Source: an uncultured Marvinbryantia sp.
GTDB lineage: Bacteria > Bacillota > Clostridia > Lachnospirales > Lachnospiraceae
Direction: 5' to 3'
DNA length: 64,000 nucleotides
NCBI GenBank assembly: GCA_934408725.1
Contig: CAKRVB010000010.1
Location: 8,684 to 72,683, forward strand
Shown: positions 42,819 to 50,952 of the stretch, one piece after another
Layout: each line of letters starts with the position of its first letter
Numbering within the stretch: position 1 is the first letter of the stretch
The notes under the pieces: generated by a model
What the model saw: only the letters and a program-made list of their open reading frames with translations
What the model was told of the DNA's origin: nothing
The model's database searches: none
Program-made: the position numbers and the translations under genes

Positions 42819-45569
42819 TTAATTTCCAAAATACCAGTTTCCATTGGCCCCGATCTGTACCGCATTCGCCCCTGTTTCACTTCCTCTGGTAGAACGAAAA
42901 CAGGTGTACGGATGATTCCGGATGCCTCTTTTCAGGCAGTCTTCCACCGCCTTTTTGGTGTAATCCGGCACGTTGCCTCCCAGCCTTGCCTGCCAATAAG
43001 TATCTATGCTGTAGCAGAACTGACCCGGTGCGGTCAGCTGCTGCAGGGCGTTCGATCCGCAGTAGGACCACCTTGGGGAATCCACCCGGTTCATGGCGGT
43101 ACTGATGACGGCAAGAGATCCTTCGTAACTTCCATTATCTTCCTGTGCCACAATCGCCCAAATCAGTTCCAACTGTGCCTGTGTATAGCCTGTCCCGTCC
43201 ACTTTATGCCCGCCGGTTCCAATTCCACCGGTTGTTACCGGTTCATTAATCCGTATAATGGCTTTTATGATACCGGCTGGCAGACCCTGCGGTCCCAGTG
43301 ACTGCACCCTGATGCTCTGTGCCCCGGCTCCCGGTACGGTATAACATTTGCCTTTTCCGATATAAACGGCTGCCTGCATCTTGGTCCCGTAAAAGCAGAT
43401 ATCTCCTGCTTTTAACTGCCCGCTTTTTACCAGTTTCCCCGCTGATTTATTTACTTCCAGAATCTTGCAGCTTTCCTTTACTTCTTTTTTTACCGTGTCA
43501 TTCATCACCAGTTTTCCTGCAGTGCTCCAGTAAATGGTCTGTCCATACTCCAAGATTCCAAGATCATACAGCCCCCAGCATACCAGCCTCGGTCCGTTTA
43601 ATCTTTTATTTCCATCCGGTGCGATTGCTTTTTGGAAACTTCCCGCTCCGTACAATCTGGATACATGCCAGCTTTTTCCTTTTTTGATATCCGCCCGGAT
43701 TTCCTTATCATAGGCTTTCACGACCTTTACCAGTTCTTTCCCGCTTGGTCCGGCAGTCCCTTTCAGCCGGTAGATCTGGATCACTTCTTCTGACTGGCTT
43801 TTCTGAAGCGGACCGATAGAAGCAACTTTTCCACCGTCCTTTTTCACATCGTACCATTTGCCATCCCCGGCATAGACATTGAGACGGTCCGCATACAGAC
43901 AGATATCACCCATCTGCAGGGTATCTTCCTTCTTTAACTGGGATACTGTTTTGTAACAGCTGATGGTCTCGCAGTATTTTCGGATTTTAGACGATCCGCC
44001 ACCAGCAAAGCTGATACTTCCATTTTCCTGTGTGGTAAAACCATCCCCTGCGTCAAACACGCCCATATCCCGGAGCGCCCAGGTTACCATCTGTGCCTCT
44101 GTCAGCATCCGTTTTCCTTTCTTTTCCTCTTCAAAGGATTCTGCATTGTCATACCCATAATTCCAGTTTCCCTTTCGGATCTCAGAAGCATATCCATCTA
44201 ATGTCTCAAGCAGCTGCTGTGCGGAAAGAATGTCACTGTCCACTACTCTCCGCACCTGATAAGGACGTCCGTCTGAAGCCACGCTGCTCTCACAGACGCC
44301 TCTCCCGGCATGGGCGGCATCGTAATTTTCCGGGCCACCGGAGCAGTGGATCATATTTCCGTTTCCGGAATAGATTGCCACATGGCTGCTGGCATTTGTT
44401 GAAATACTCCCTGAATAAAATAAAATCAGGTCACCCGGAAGTGCCTGGTCTGTTCCATTGGTAGCAATCACAGTCCCGCCGGAGACTTCCATTGCATAGG
44501 TAGTCGAACCAATGTCATGGTCAAAATGGGAAAATACACCGCTCACAAAAGAGGAACAGTCTGCGTAATCCATCCAGTCATCCTTACCGCCACGCCCTGC
44601 GCCCCAGACATAACGGGTTTTTCCAATCCATTCCCTTGCATATGCTACAATTGCTTCCCCATTGGAACTTCCAACGGACTGGTCCGTGTCCTCATCCGAT
44701 GCCAGAAACATCCCTGCCATCATCATCAGAACCAAGATAAGAAGCAGTGGAAAAGCTGCCCCGCCAAGTGCTGCCAGGACAGCCATGCCCGTACGCATCC
44801 CAGATTCCTTCAGATGTTTTACCGATACTGCCCTTTTTTTCAGGAACCGTAACGGAATTCCCAGCATATAGCCCCCGGCTCTGGCAGTTTTCTCTGTCTC
44901 CTCTATAAAGCTCCTGTTCTGTTCCAGATCCCTTGCATCCTCCTTTTGCTGTTCCCTGTTCAGAGTCCTTCTTATGTAATGGAGCATCCGGCGCCGTTCT
45001 CGTTTCTTAGATCTGGTTTGCTGTTTTCTGTCTTTCTGAATATCCGGATTCTGCTTTCTATTGGATTTTTTATGTATAACTTTTTTCTGTCTCTGCTTAT
45101 TTCTGTCAAGATATCCGGATACGGCATCTGTCTTTTCACTGCCTTGTTGTCTGGCCTGCCCTGCATTCCTTATGACTCCCGGCATACTGCCTGTGACTTT
45201 CCTCATATTGGTGTCTGAATACTCATATCTTTGCTTAATAGTCTGTCTCCGCCTGACCGTACCAGTCCGCACATCCCCTCTTTCTGGCATCCCATACCTT
45301 TCTGATTCCAGATAAAGTCTTTTTTGTACCGGCCTGCGTACCCGCTGTTTTCCTGCTGACGGCTCCTGCCTGTCTGCCATTCCCTGATTGTTCGGGGCCA
45401 CTGCATAACTTTTTGCTTTTTTTAATATCCGCTGTCTTTTCCTTGGGCTGTATGTTTTCCAGATTTTTCTTTCTTTTCTGGACAGTCCGGTAAATGCATC
45501 CCCGTTTTTTCGGATGTCTGACTGAAAAGACCTTACCTCTGGTGTCTCCCTTCTGGTTCGTATCTCCAT
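42819..45569 (-). CDS. Membrane-anchored NlpC/P60 and SleB-like hydrolase (CD1108-like)
   Basis: A 916-residue protein of the kind seen in clostridial conjugative elements. The first about 240 residues are very basic and cytoplasmic; a transmembrane helix lies near residues 260-290 (MAVLAALGGAAFPLLLILVL). An NlpC/P60 domain follows (about 310-440; MDYADCSSFVSGVF with catalytic cysteine, HVAIYSGNGNMIH), then two further domains with NlpC-like traces and a C-terminal SleB-like domain closely matching the next gene's. AGGTGATAAAAG lies upstream. It would anchor wall-opening activity to the transfer apparatus. Confidence 0.8.
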   Translation of the reverse strand: MEIRTRRETPEVRSFQSDIRKNGDAFTGLSRKERKIWKTYSPRKRQRILKKAKSYAVAPNNQGMADRQEPSAGKQRVRRPVQKRLYLESERYGMPERGDVRTGTVRRRQTIKQRYEYSDTNMRKVTGSMPGVIRNAGQARQQGSEKTDAVSGYLDRNKQRQKKVIHKKSNRKQNPDIQKDRKQQTRSKKRERRRMLHYIRRTLNREQQKEDARDLEQNRSFIEETEKTARAGGYMLGIPLRFLKKRAVSVKHLKESGMRTGMAVLAALGGAAFPLLLILVLMMMAGMFLASDEDTDQSVGSSNGEAIVAYAREWIGKTRYVWGAGRGGKDDWMDYADCSSFVSGVFSHFDHDIGSTTYAMEVSGGTVIATNGTDQALPGDLILFYSGSISTNASSHVAIYSGNGNMIHCSGGPENYDAAHAGRGVCESSVASDGRPYQVRRVVDSDILSAQQLLETLDGYASEIRKGNWNYGYDNAESFEEEKKGKRMLTEAQMVTWALRDMGVFDAGDGFTTQENGSISFAGGGSSKIRKYCETISCYKTVSQLKKEDTLQMGDICLYADRLNVYAGDGKWYDVKKDGGKVASIGPLQKSQSEEVIQIYRLKGTAGPSGKELVKVVKAYDKEIRADIKKGKSWHVSRLYGAGSFQKAIAPDGNKRLNGPRLVCWGLYDLGILEYGQTIYWSTAGKLVMNDTVKKEVKESCKILEVNKSAGKLVKSGQLKAGDICFYGTKMQAAVYIGKGKCYTVPGAGAQSIRVQSLGPQGLPAGIIKAIIRINEPVTTGGIGTGGHKVDGTGYTQAQLELIWAIVAQEDNGSYEGSLAVISTAMNRVDSPRWSYCGSNALQQLTAPGQFCYSIDTYWQARLGGNVPDYTKKAVEDCLKRGIRNHPYTCFRSTRGSETGANAVQIGANGNWYFGN

Positions 45570-45582
45570 CTTTTATCACCTG

Positions 45583-46266
45583 TTATCGAATCTTCCCCTC
45601 CTTTTTCTCTGGCTGATTTTTTTCCGGCGTTTTTTTCTGTTCCGAATGGTCACGTCCTTTCACAGCTTCCTGATATGCTTTCATCATAAGATCCGTCACC
45701 AGTCTTCTCGTCATGGAATCAACAGGATAAAAATGATTTTTATAAATCTGTTTATTGTCTTTCGTAAACTGGCCGCTTGGATAAGCTGGGAATGCCACAT
45801 ACAACTCCTTTTTCTCACCAGTATCCGGATCTGTTTCTGGTCCGTTGTATTTTCTTAAAGTAATTCCCGAAAATGCAAAGCAGCCATCCATGACCACGCT
45901 TCCTATGCCCTTCGTCATGGACTGCGGATCTTCTACCAGATATGCTTTTGCTTCATATTTCACTGCTGACTTATCATCAACATTAAACTGATACCATCTG
46001 TTCTTCGACTGTCCGGTATATTCATAAGCTTTTAAGATATTTCCATACAGTTCTTCCCGAAATTCTTTTGTGATTGGGAAACAGTAGTCCTGATAGTTTC
46101 CTTCCTTATCTTTGTAATGGGGCATGGCTACATAAAGCTCCTCTTCCCTGCTTCTCAAAATCCTGATATTTTCCACCTTCATATTTTCATTAAAGATGAT
46201 ACATGCAGACCCGCATACATTCTTTTTATTGTCCCCATACCGGCTGATCCCGATTTCATACTGCAT
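45583..46266 (-). CDS. Tandem SpoVG-like domain protein of the transfer operon
   Basis: A 227-residue protein with two SpoVG-like units: residues about 1-85 (SRYGDNKKNVCGSACIIFN, ELYVAMPHYKDKEGNYQDYC, EFREELYGNILKAYE) and about 100-205 (GIGSVVMDGCFAFSGITLRK, ELYVAFPAYPSGQF, RLVTDLMMKAYQE). The VAMP/VAFP stretch is the SpoVG core signature. A charged tail follows. ATG 46266 is chosen because GGAGG is nine bases upstream; it overlaps virB4 by 11 bases. Such proteins recur in clostridial ICEs; nucleic-acid binding is expected. Confidence 0.75.
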   Translation of the reverse strand: MQYEIGISRYGDNKKNVCGSACIIFNENMKVENIRILRSREEELYVAMPHYKDKEGNYQDYCFPITKEFREELYGNILKAYEYTGQSKNRWYQFNVDDKSAVKYEAKAYLVEDPQSMTKGIGSVVMDGCFAFSGITLRKYNGPETDPDTGEKKELYVAFPAYPSGQFTKDNKQIYKNHFYPVDSMTRRLVTDLMMKAYQEAVKGRDHSEQKKTPEKNQPEKKEGKIR

Positions 46267-48673
46267 TTTTCCGTTCCTCCTCTTCCTGTACTTTTTCATG
46301 GAAGTTGGTGTTAAACATCCTGTAAGGCTCACTGTCCTTGGGGAGCCGTCCATCCCTTGGGATATATTTCTCGCCAAATTTCAGAAGCCCGGTTCCCGGC
46401 GGTGCATTCCGGACATATTCTAACAGGCTGTCCGATACATCAAAGATCCCCTGCAGGATATCCAGCTCCGCATCACCCATGGACAGCAGTGACAGATACT
46501 CACTGTTGCTTAACATGGTTTCCACCACCTTCGACTGCATCAGGTCAACGATCTGCTGCGTAATGCCGGTACAAAGGCCGCCCAGTTTTCGTACCTCTTT
46601 CCAGATTTTCTGCAGCCGTCTGGCGCTGAACTCATCCGCAACCAGATTGTGAAACTCGTCAATGTAGAGCCATGTGGCAACTCCTCTTTTGCAGTTTTCT
46701 GCGATCCGGCTTCGGATCAGTTCCAGTAAAATCAGAATTCCGATGCCTTTCTGCTCGTCTCCCAGATCTGCCAGCCCAAATACCGTCAGCCGTTTATGGA
46801 TATTTACATTGGTCTGTTTTGCAAAAATGTCCATTGGCTCTGTGATCCATGCTTCCAGTGCCAGCTTCAGTTCCCTTGCATTGCTCTCTGGCTGTCTTCC
46901 CAGTTCTTCGGAAAACTCCCGTAAGGTTGGAGCCTGTACCTGCTTTCTTTTGGCCGGATCTATATTTTTATAAATATTCTGCACGCACCGGATCAGGATG
47001 GATTTGTCCTGCGCTGACAAACTTCCACCCTGAATCATGGAAAACACAGCCTGCATCAGTTCCGCCTTGTCCCGGATAAAGGTCTGCTTCGTGTCCATAT
47101 ACTTCCAGGTATCCAGCCCCAGCGGATTCACATGATGACCTGTAGCTGACCCAAAACGGATAAACTCACCTTTTAACTTTGGTGTAAATTCTTCATTTTC
47201 ATTCTGGGGATCGACATAGATAATGTCATCTTTTGTGTTTAACAGCACCTGCATCATTTCTATTTTGACGTCCATCGACTTTCCACCGCCCGTAACTCCA
47301 AGGGTAAACCCATTCCCGTTTTTTAACATTTTCCGGTTCCCGATCAGCATATTTTTACTGATCTGATTCACGCCATAATAGATTCCACCCGGCATATATA
47401 ATTCCTGCACGATAAATGGCGTAAGGGCGCTGACTGGCTGGGTAAAGAGCGGCTGCATATCCGTGACATACCTTACTCCGGTCGGGATTGCCGTCTGGAT
47501 CACCTCAATCTGCCGGTTATAAGCAGGTTCAAACATCAGGTTTTCTTCTGCCGCTGTAGCACGGAACGCTACCAGATGGTTTTCCAGTTCCTGCCGTGTA
47601 TCCGCAGAAAGCACCGCATAAAGGGCAACGTAAGACATTTTCTCATCGTTGTCATGTATGATGTCCAGATAGGATTCCAGTTCTTCTTTTTCCTGCCGTT
47701 TTTCATAAGTAATGTCACTGGAGTAAGCATGCTGCCTATTTCTCGTTTCCTGCTGTTTTTCAATTGCCCTGCCATTTTGCATCAATAACTCTTCCAGCCT
47801 TTTCGTCACGTACTGCATCGGTACTGCCGCCACATCCATGGTAAGGATCAGATGGTAGGCACCGGATGTCAGCCGCTTTATCACATCCGGGTTTAAGGAT
47901 GCAGGGAATACCGGAAGATACAATGCCGTCACATAACGTCCGTCCATCTGGATACAGCTTCCGTCATATTCCCCATATTCGTTCTGCCCGTGTTTGATGA
48001 CGTGCGGACTGATGATATCATGCCAGTCCTGCTTTCCTTTTTTCAGGGTATCCCAGTCATACTGAAATTCCACTTCTTTCCCGCACCGGTAAAAGTCATG
48101 CAGCATCCGAATCCGTTCTATCCCGGATATGGAAATCAGCCTGCTTTTTAAGGTGCGGAAATTCACCTGCAGGTTTCCCTCAATGCTCCGGAAAAAGTTC
48201 CTGGCTGCATCCACATCTTTCCGCTTACAGCTGATAACCAGAACCCTGACCTGCTCCATCCCGGACAGCCCTTCCATCAGAATCTGTTCCATATGACAGT
48301 TCATGGACCGGGTAAGCTTTTCATACTCAGGATCTTCGTTTTTCAGGAATACCTGATCTTTCACTTTTTCCATGTCCCGGTTTACGTTCATAACCAGGAT
48401 TTTATAAGATACATTCAAGGAATTTAAAGTCTTACACCACAATTTCAGAAACTCTGTTTTTCCATCGTCATCCATGGTTGAAAAATTGGCATCCTCAAAC
48501 CAGTATGCTTTGTCATACAGTTTTTCCGCATCCTCCGGTTTTTTCTCCAGTTCAAAAATCCCATCCTCTGATATCCGGTGAACCGGTATCAGTTCCTGTA
48601 CCCGCTTCGGAACCGGATATAATTTCACACTTTTTTCTTTAAAGTCCAGCATGGATTTCCCGATCCAGCCCAT
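46256..48673 (-). CDS. virB4: VirB4-type conjugation ATPase
   Basis: An 805-residue ATPase that powers assembly of the type IV secretion channel. GVTGGGKS (about residue 455) is Walker A, a Walker B ATWLYIDEFHNLVADE follows, and GLCTGITQQIVDLMQS is the RecA-like motif. The N-terminal 430 residues form the VirB4 domain. GGAGGG seven bases upstream sets ATG 48673; it overlaps the PrgI gene by 35 bases. Call is clear; the symbol is by family. Confidence 0.93.
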   Translation of the reverse strand: MGWIGKSMLDFKEKSVKLYPVPKRVQELIPVHRISEDGIFELEKKPEDAEKLYDKAYWFEDANFSTMDDDGKTEFLKLWCKTLNSLNVSYKILVMNVNRDMEKVKDQVFLKNEDPEYEKLTRSMNCHMEQILMEGLSGMEQVRVLVISCKRKDVDAARNFFRSIEGNLQVNFRTLKSRLISISGIERIRMLHDFYRCGKEVEFQYDWDTLKKGKQDWHDIISPHVIKHGQNEYGEYDGSCIQMDGRYVTALYLPVFPASLNPDVIKRLTSGAYHLILTMDVAAVPMQYVTKRLEELLMQNGRAIEKQQETRNRQHAYSSDITYEKRQEKEELESYLDIIHDNDEKMSYVALYAVLSADTRQELENHLVAFRATAAEENLMFEPAYNRQIEVIQTAIPTGVRYVTDMQPLFTQPVSALTPFIVQELYMPGGIYYGVNQISKNMLIGNRKMLKNGNGFTLGVTGGGKSMDVKIEMMQVLLNTKDDIIYVDPQNENEEFTPKLKGEFIRFGSATGHHVNPLGLDTWKYMDTKQTFIRDKAELMQAVFSMIQGGSLSAQDKSILIRCVQNIYKNIDPAKRKQVQAPTLREFSEELGRQPESNARELKLALEAWITEPMDIFAKQTNVNIHKRLTVFGLADLGDEQKGIGILILLELIRSRIAENCKRGVATWLYIDEFHNLVADEFSARRLQKIWKEVRKLGGLCTGITQQIVDLMQSKVVETMLSNSEYLSLLSMGDAELDILQGIFDVSDSLLEYVRNAPPGTGLLKFGEKYIPRDGRLPKDSEPYRMFNTNFHEKVQEEEERKNAV

Positions 48674-49079
48674 CTTCTGTCCCTCCTTCCATCTGCAGGT
48701 ATACCTGCTTTATTCTGCTGTTTTTCTTCCCTGCGCTTTTCTCTGGTTCTTCCAGATAATACCGGTCCCGTTCTTCCGTCAGTGCGGATGGGTGGTAATA
48801 ATAGACTGGCATCTTTGCGATCTGATATTTTTTCAGAAGATTACCTGCTACATCGTGCCCCGTTACTTTTGCCATTCCTGCCAGACCAACTGCGAGAGGC
48901 AGTGGCAGGGATACATACATAGCCATTGTCTGGGGCACATAAAGGAAAAAGGTAAGGACTGCATAACAGATCATATAAATCAGCAGGATCATACCTGCGT
49001 ATGCAGTCTCTTTTGCGCTGAACCCCTTGAAAAAATCATCTTTATAGTTGTCAATGTTGGTATTTACTGGTATCTGCAT
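48639..49079 (-). CDS. PrgI-family membrane protein (VirB3-like)
   Basis: A 146-residue protein with two transmembrane helices (about residues 27-45 and 50-68). MQIPVNTNIDNYKDDFFKG is the PrgI N-terminal mark. PrgI proteins sit beside VirB4 in Gram-positive conjugation systems and act as VirB3 equivalents in the inner-membrane complex. AAGGAG lies seven bases from the ATG. Overlap with virB4 shows co-translation. Confidence 0.88.
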   Translation of the reverse strand: MQIPVNTNIDNYKDDFFKGFSAKETAYAGMILLIYMICYAVLTFFLYVPQTMAMYVSLPLPLAVGLAGMAKVTGHDVAGNLLKKYQIAKMPVYYYHPSALTEERDRYYLEEPEKSAGKKNSRIKQVYLQMEGGTEDGLDREIHAGL

Positions 49080-49097
49080 CTTGTATCTCCTTTTCTG

Positions 49098-49991
49098 TCA
49101 TAATCCCAGACACCTGCGTACAGTGTTATCCGCCAGCTTTGCACTGGATGAACACGCCAGCATCGGCACACAGTATCCACAGACGGTCAGCATAATTCCG
49201 ATCACGCTTGCCTCCCCGGTTGTATTAAACGCTGCGGCATCTTTGGTCAGTCCATAACTAATTGCAATTGCAAGGGCAATGACGACTGCTTCCAGCGCAT
49301 ACCCGATAAAGGTACGCAGCCACGCAATTCCGGTCTGGTTAAAACTGCTCCCACCGGCGAACCCGGCAAAAGCCGCCGGTGCAAACGGGATACACAAATA
49401 CATCTTAAACAGCCTTGAAAATACCGTCAGCAGTATCTGTACCCCGCACACAATAATGATGGCTGCGCCAAAAAATCCTGCGACCATTCCAACCAGCCCA
49501 CTGGAAAGCACCGTTCCCCCAGATGCCTTGTCTTCCGCAAGCTGGCTTTTAAATGAATCAAACACATCCGAATCCTGTTCCTCTGGCAGTTCCATACCAA
49601 CTGTCGATACCACTGCCGTGGCACACTCTGTTATCCCCGTTACCAGTGCCATGGAATTGGCTATCAGAGATGTGGTCAGCACCAGCCTGATAAATAACTT
49701 AAAAATGCCGTCAAAGGAAAAGGTGCTTCTTACATCAATGCTGTCTCTGACCCAGCCCATCAGAAAATACATCACGGTGAGTGCCCCTCCAATTCCAAGG
49801 GAAAGGGAATAGATGGAGCCTGTTACCATACTCCATCCACCACTCAGCCCCTGTGGGTTCATCTTCAGATAACTTATACTGATGCGGTTACAACCGTTCC
49901 AGATAAACGTCCCGCCTTTCAGACAATTTGCTCCGGCATCGATCATGGCATTTCCCATAGATTCCAAAATCCCGTCTACCAAAAAACTCAT
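49098..49991 (-). CDS. VirB6/TrbL-like polytopic membrane protein
   Basis: A 297-residue protein with about six hydrophobic segments and a small outside loop (residues 110-140). It matches the VirB6/TrbL-like channel component by length, topology, and place between Maff2-like and PrgI genes. YSLSLGIGGALTVMYFLMGW and IGYALEAVVIALAIAISYGL are two of the helices. GGAGG precedes the ATG. Confidence 0.8.
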   Translation of the reverse strand: MSFLVDGILESMGNAMIDAGANCLKGGTFIWNGCNRISISYLKMNPQGLSGGWSMVTGSIYSLSLGIGGALTVMYFLMGWVRDSIDVRSTFSFDGIFKLFIRLVLTTSLIANSMALVTGITECATAVVSTVGMELPEEQDSDVFDSFKSQLAEDKASGGTVLSSGLVGMVAGFFGAAIIIVCGVQILLTVFSRLFKMYLCIPFAPAAFAGFAGGSSFNQTGIAWLRTFIGYALEAVVIALAIAISYGLTKDAAAFNTTGEASVIGIMLTVCGYCVPMLACSSSAKLADNTVRRCLGL

Positions 49992-50006
49992 CTGTCTTTT
50001 CCTCCA

Positions 50007-50315
50007 TTATTTCAGGAAATTTACGATCTGAGGTGCCATGATAACCAATAGTCCGGCTACTACAGACTTAATTCCCTGCGTCATCTGGGATGGGTCATGG
50101 GAATTTAACCCGAATGCCGCCAGGTTGAAAATCCCATATCCCAGAATCATCACACCCATGGCTGATAATATGTTCATAAACAGCTCTGATAAGCTGTTAA
50201 TCTTACTGACCGCTTCCTGTGCCCCTGCCATATTGACGGTATGTATCAGCATCATCAGCGTCATTGGCAGGATATTCGCTCGTTTGCAGATTGTTTTGCT
50301 TTTGCTCTGTCTCAC
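50007..50315 (-). CDS. Maff2-like small conjugation membrane protein
   Basis: A 102-residue hydrophobic protein with two helices in the mature part; NSHDPSQMTQGIKSVVAGLL is the Maff2-family signature near the C terminus. It begins with GTG 50315 (AAGGA eight bases upstream) overlapping the radC-like stop codon by GTGA. Maff2-like proteins occupy the place of a VirB2-type pilin in clostridial ICEs; the pilin role is inferred. An N-terminal basic stretch could be a leader. Confidence 0.75.
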   Translation of the reverse strand: MRQSKSKTICKRANILPMTLMMLIHTVNMAGAQEAVSKINSLSELFMNILSAMGVMILGYGIFNLAAFGLNSHDPSQMTQGIKSVVAGLLVIMAPQIVNFLK

Positions 50316-50800
50316 TTATCTCGTCCTTTCTGCTGTCTTTTTTCCTCCTTCACAATCTCACGCTCTAATACTCCCTCTTCAAGGAAACTATAATAGGTTC
50401 CTCTTTTCCCTGCGATAATGTGATCCAACAGACGCACCCCCAAAAGCTCTGCTGCGGACTGCATTCTTTCTGTAATCTCAAAATCTTCCCTGCTTGGTGT
50501 TGGATCTCCTGACGGGTGATTATGCATCATAATCATACTTGCCGCATTGGATAGAATCACGCTTTTCAGCAGTTCCCTTGGAATGGCACACGCCTGTGTC
50601 AGCGTACCAATGGACGCTACTTCCATATTTAAAACTTCTCCCTTTGCAGATATGTTTAATACAAACATCATTTCCCGGTCAGCCTTCTGCATGTCATTCA
50701 TCATCAGATGAATGGCATCTTCCACATTTGCTATTCTTCTGTCCCCAAACAAAGAAGGTACTTCCTCCAGCCTGACCCTCACCTGTTTTAATTTCTGCAT
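50312..50800 (-). CDS. RadC-like JAB-domain protein
   Basis: A 162-residue protein consisting of the RadC/JAMM domain without the helix-hairpin-helix part of chromosomal RadC. HNHPSGDPTPSREDFEIT is the metal-binding JAMM motif. Despite the old name, RadC is not shown to repair DNA. Copies are common in mobile elements, where they may support transfer or establishment. It overlaps both neighbours by a few bases. Confidence 0.88.
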   Translation of the reverse strand: MQKLKQVRVRLEEVPSLFGDRRIANVEDAIHLMMNDMQKADREMMFVLNISAKGEVLNMEVASIGTLTQACAIPRELLKSVILSNAASMIMMHNHPSGDPTPSREDFEITERMQSAAELLGVRLLDHIIAGKRGTYYSFLEEGVLEREIVKEEKRQQKGRDK

Positions 50801-50895
50801 ATATCTTCACCGCCAAATTCGATCTCCAGGATCTGGTCTTCCGGGAGATTCCAAATCAGTTCCAGCAGTTCTTCCAGTGTTACTCTAATTGTCAC
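50788..50895 (-). CDS. 35-residue microprotein upstream of the radC-like gene
   Basis: A GTG-started frame (VTIRVTLEELLELIWN, then LPEDQILEIEFGGED) with AAGGA nine bases upstream. Its stop codon overlaps the radC-like start by 13 bases, as in coupled genes. It is leucine/glutamate rich and probably amphipathic. No family is known to me; it may be a leader for radC translation. Confidence 0.45.
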   Translation of the reverse strand: MTIRVTLEELLELIWNLPEDQILEIEFGGEDICRN

Positions 50896-50917
50896 AGTTA
50901 TCGTTCCTTTCCAGCTA

Positions 50918-50946
50918 AAAGAGCCGGCCGTTTCCGGCCAGCCCTG
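50918..50946 (-). terminator. Rho-independent terminator of the adhesin gene
   Basis: GAGCCGGCCG (50921-50930) and CGGCCAGCCC (50935-50944) pair over ten positions with two mismatches around a 4-base loop, followed by TTTT on the minus strand. It separates the adhesin transcript from the radC and transfer genes. Confidence 0.75.
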
Positions 50947-50952
50947 TTCTTT

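Noticed and set aside
41868..42822. Plus-strand frames over the Glu/Thr-rich stalk of the hydrolase gene
   Set aside because: Low-complexity repeats on the other strand give serine/valine- or cysteine/phenylalanine-rich shadows with no start signals.
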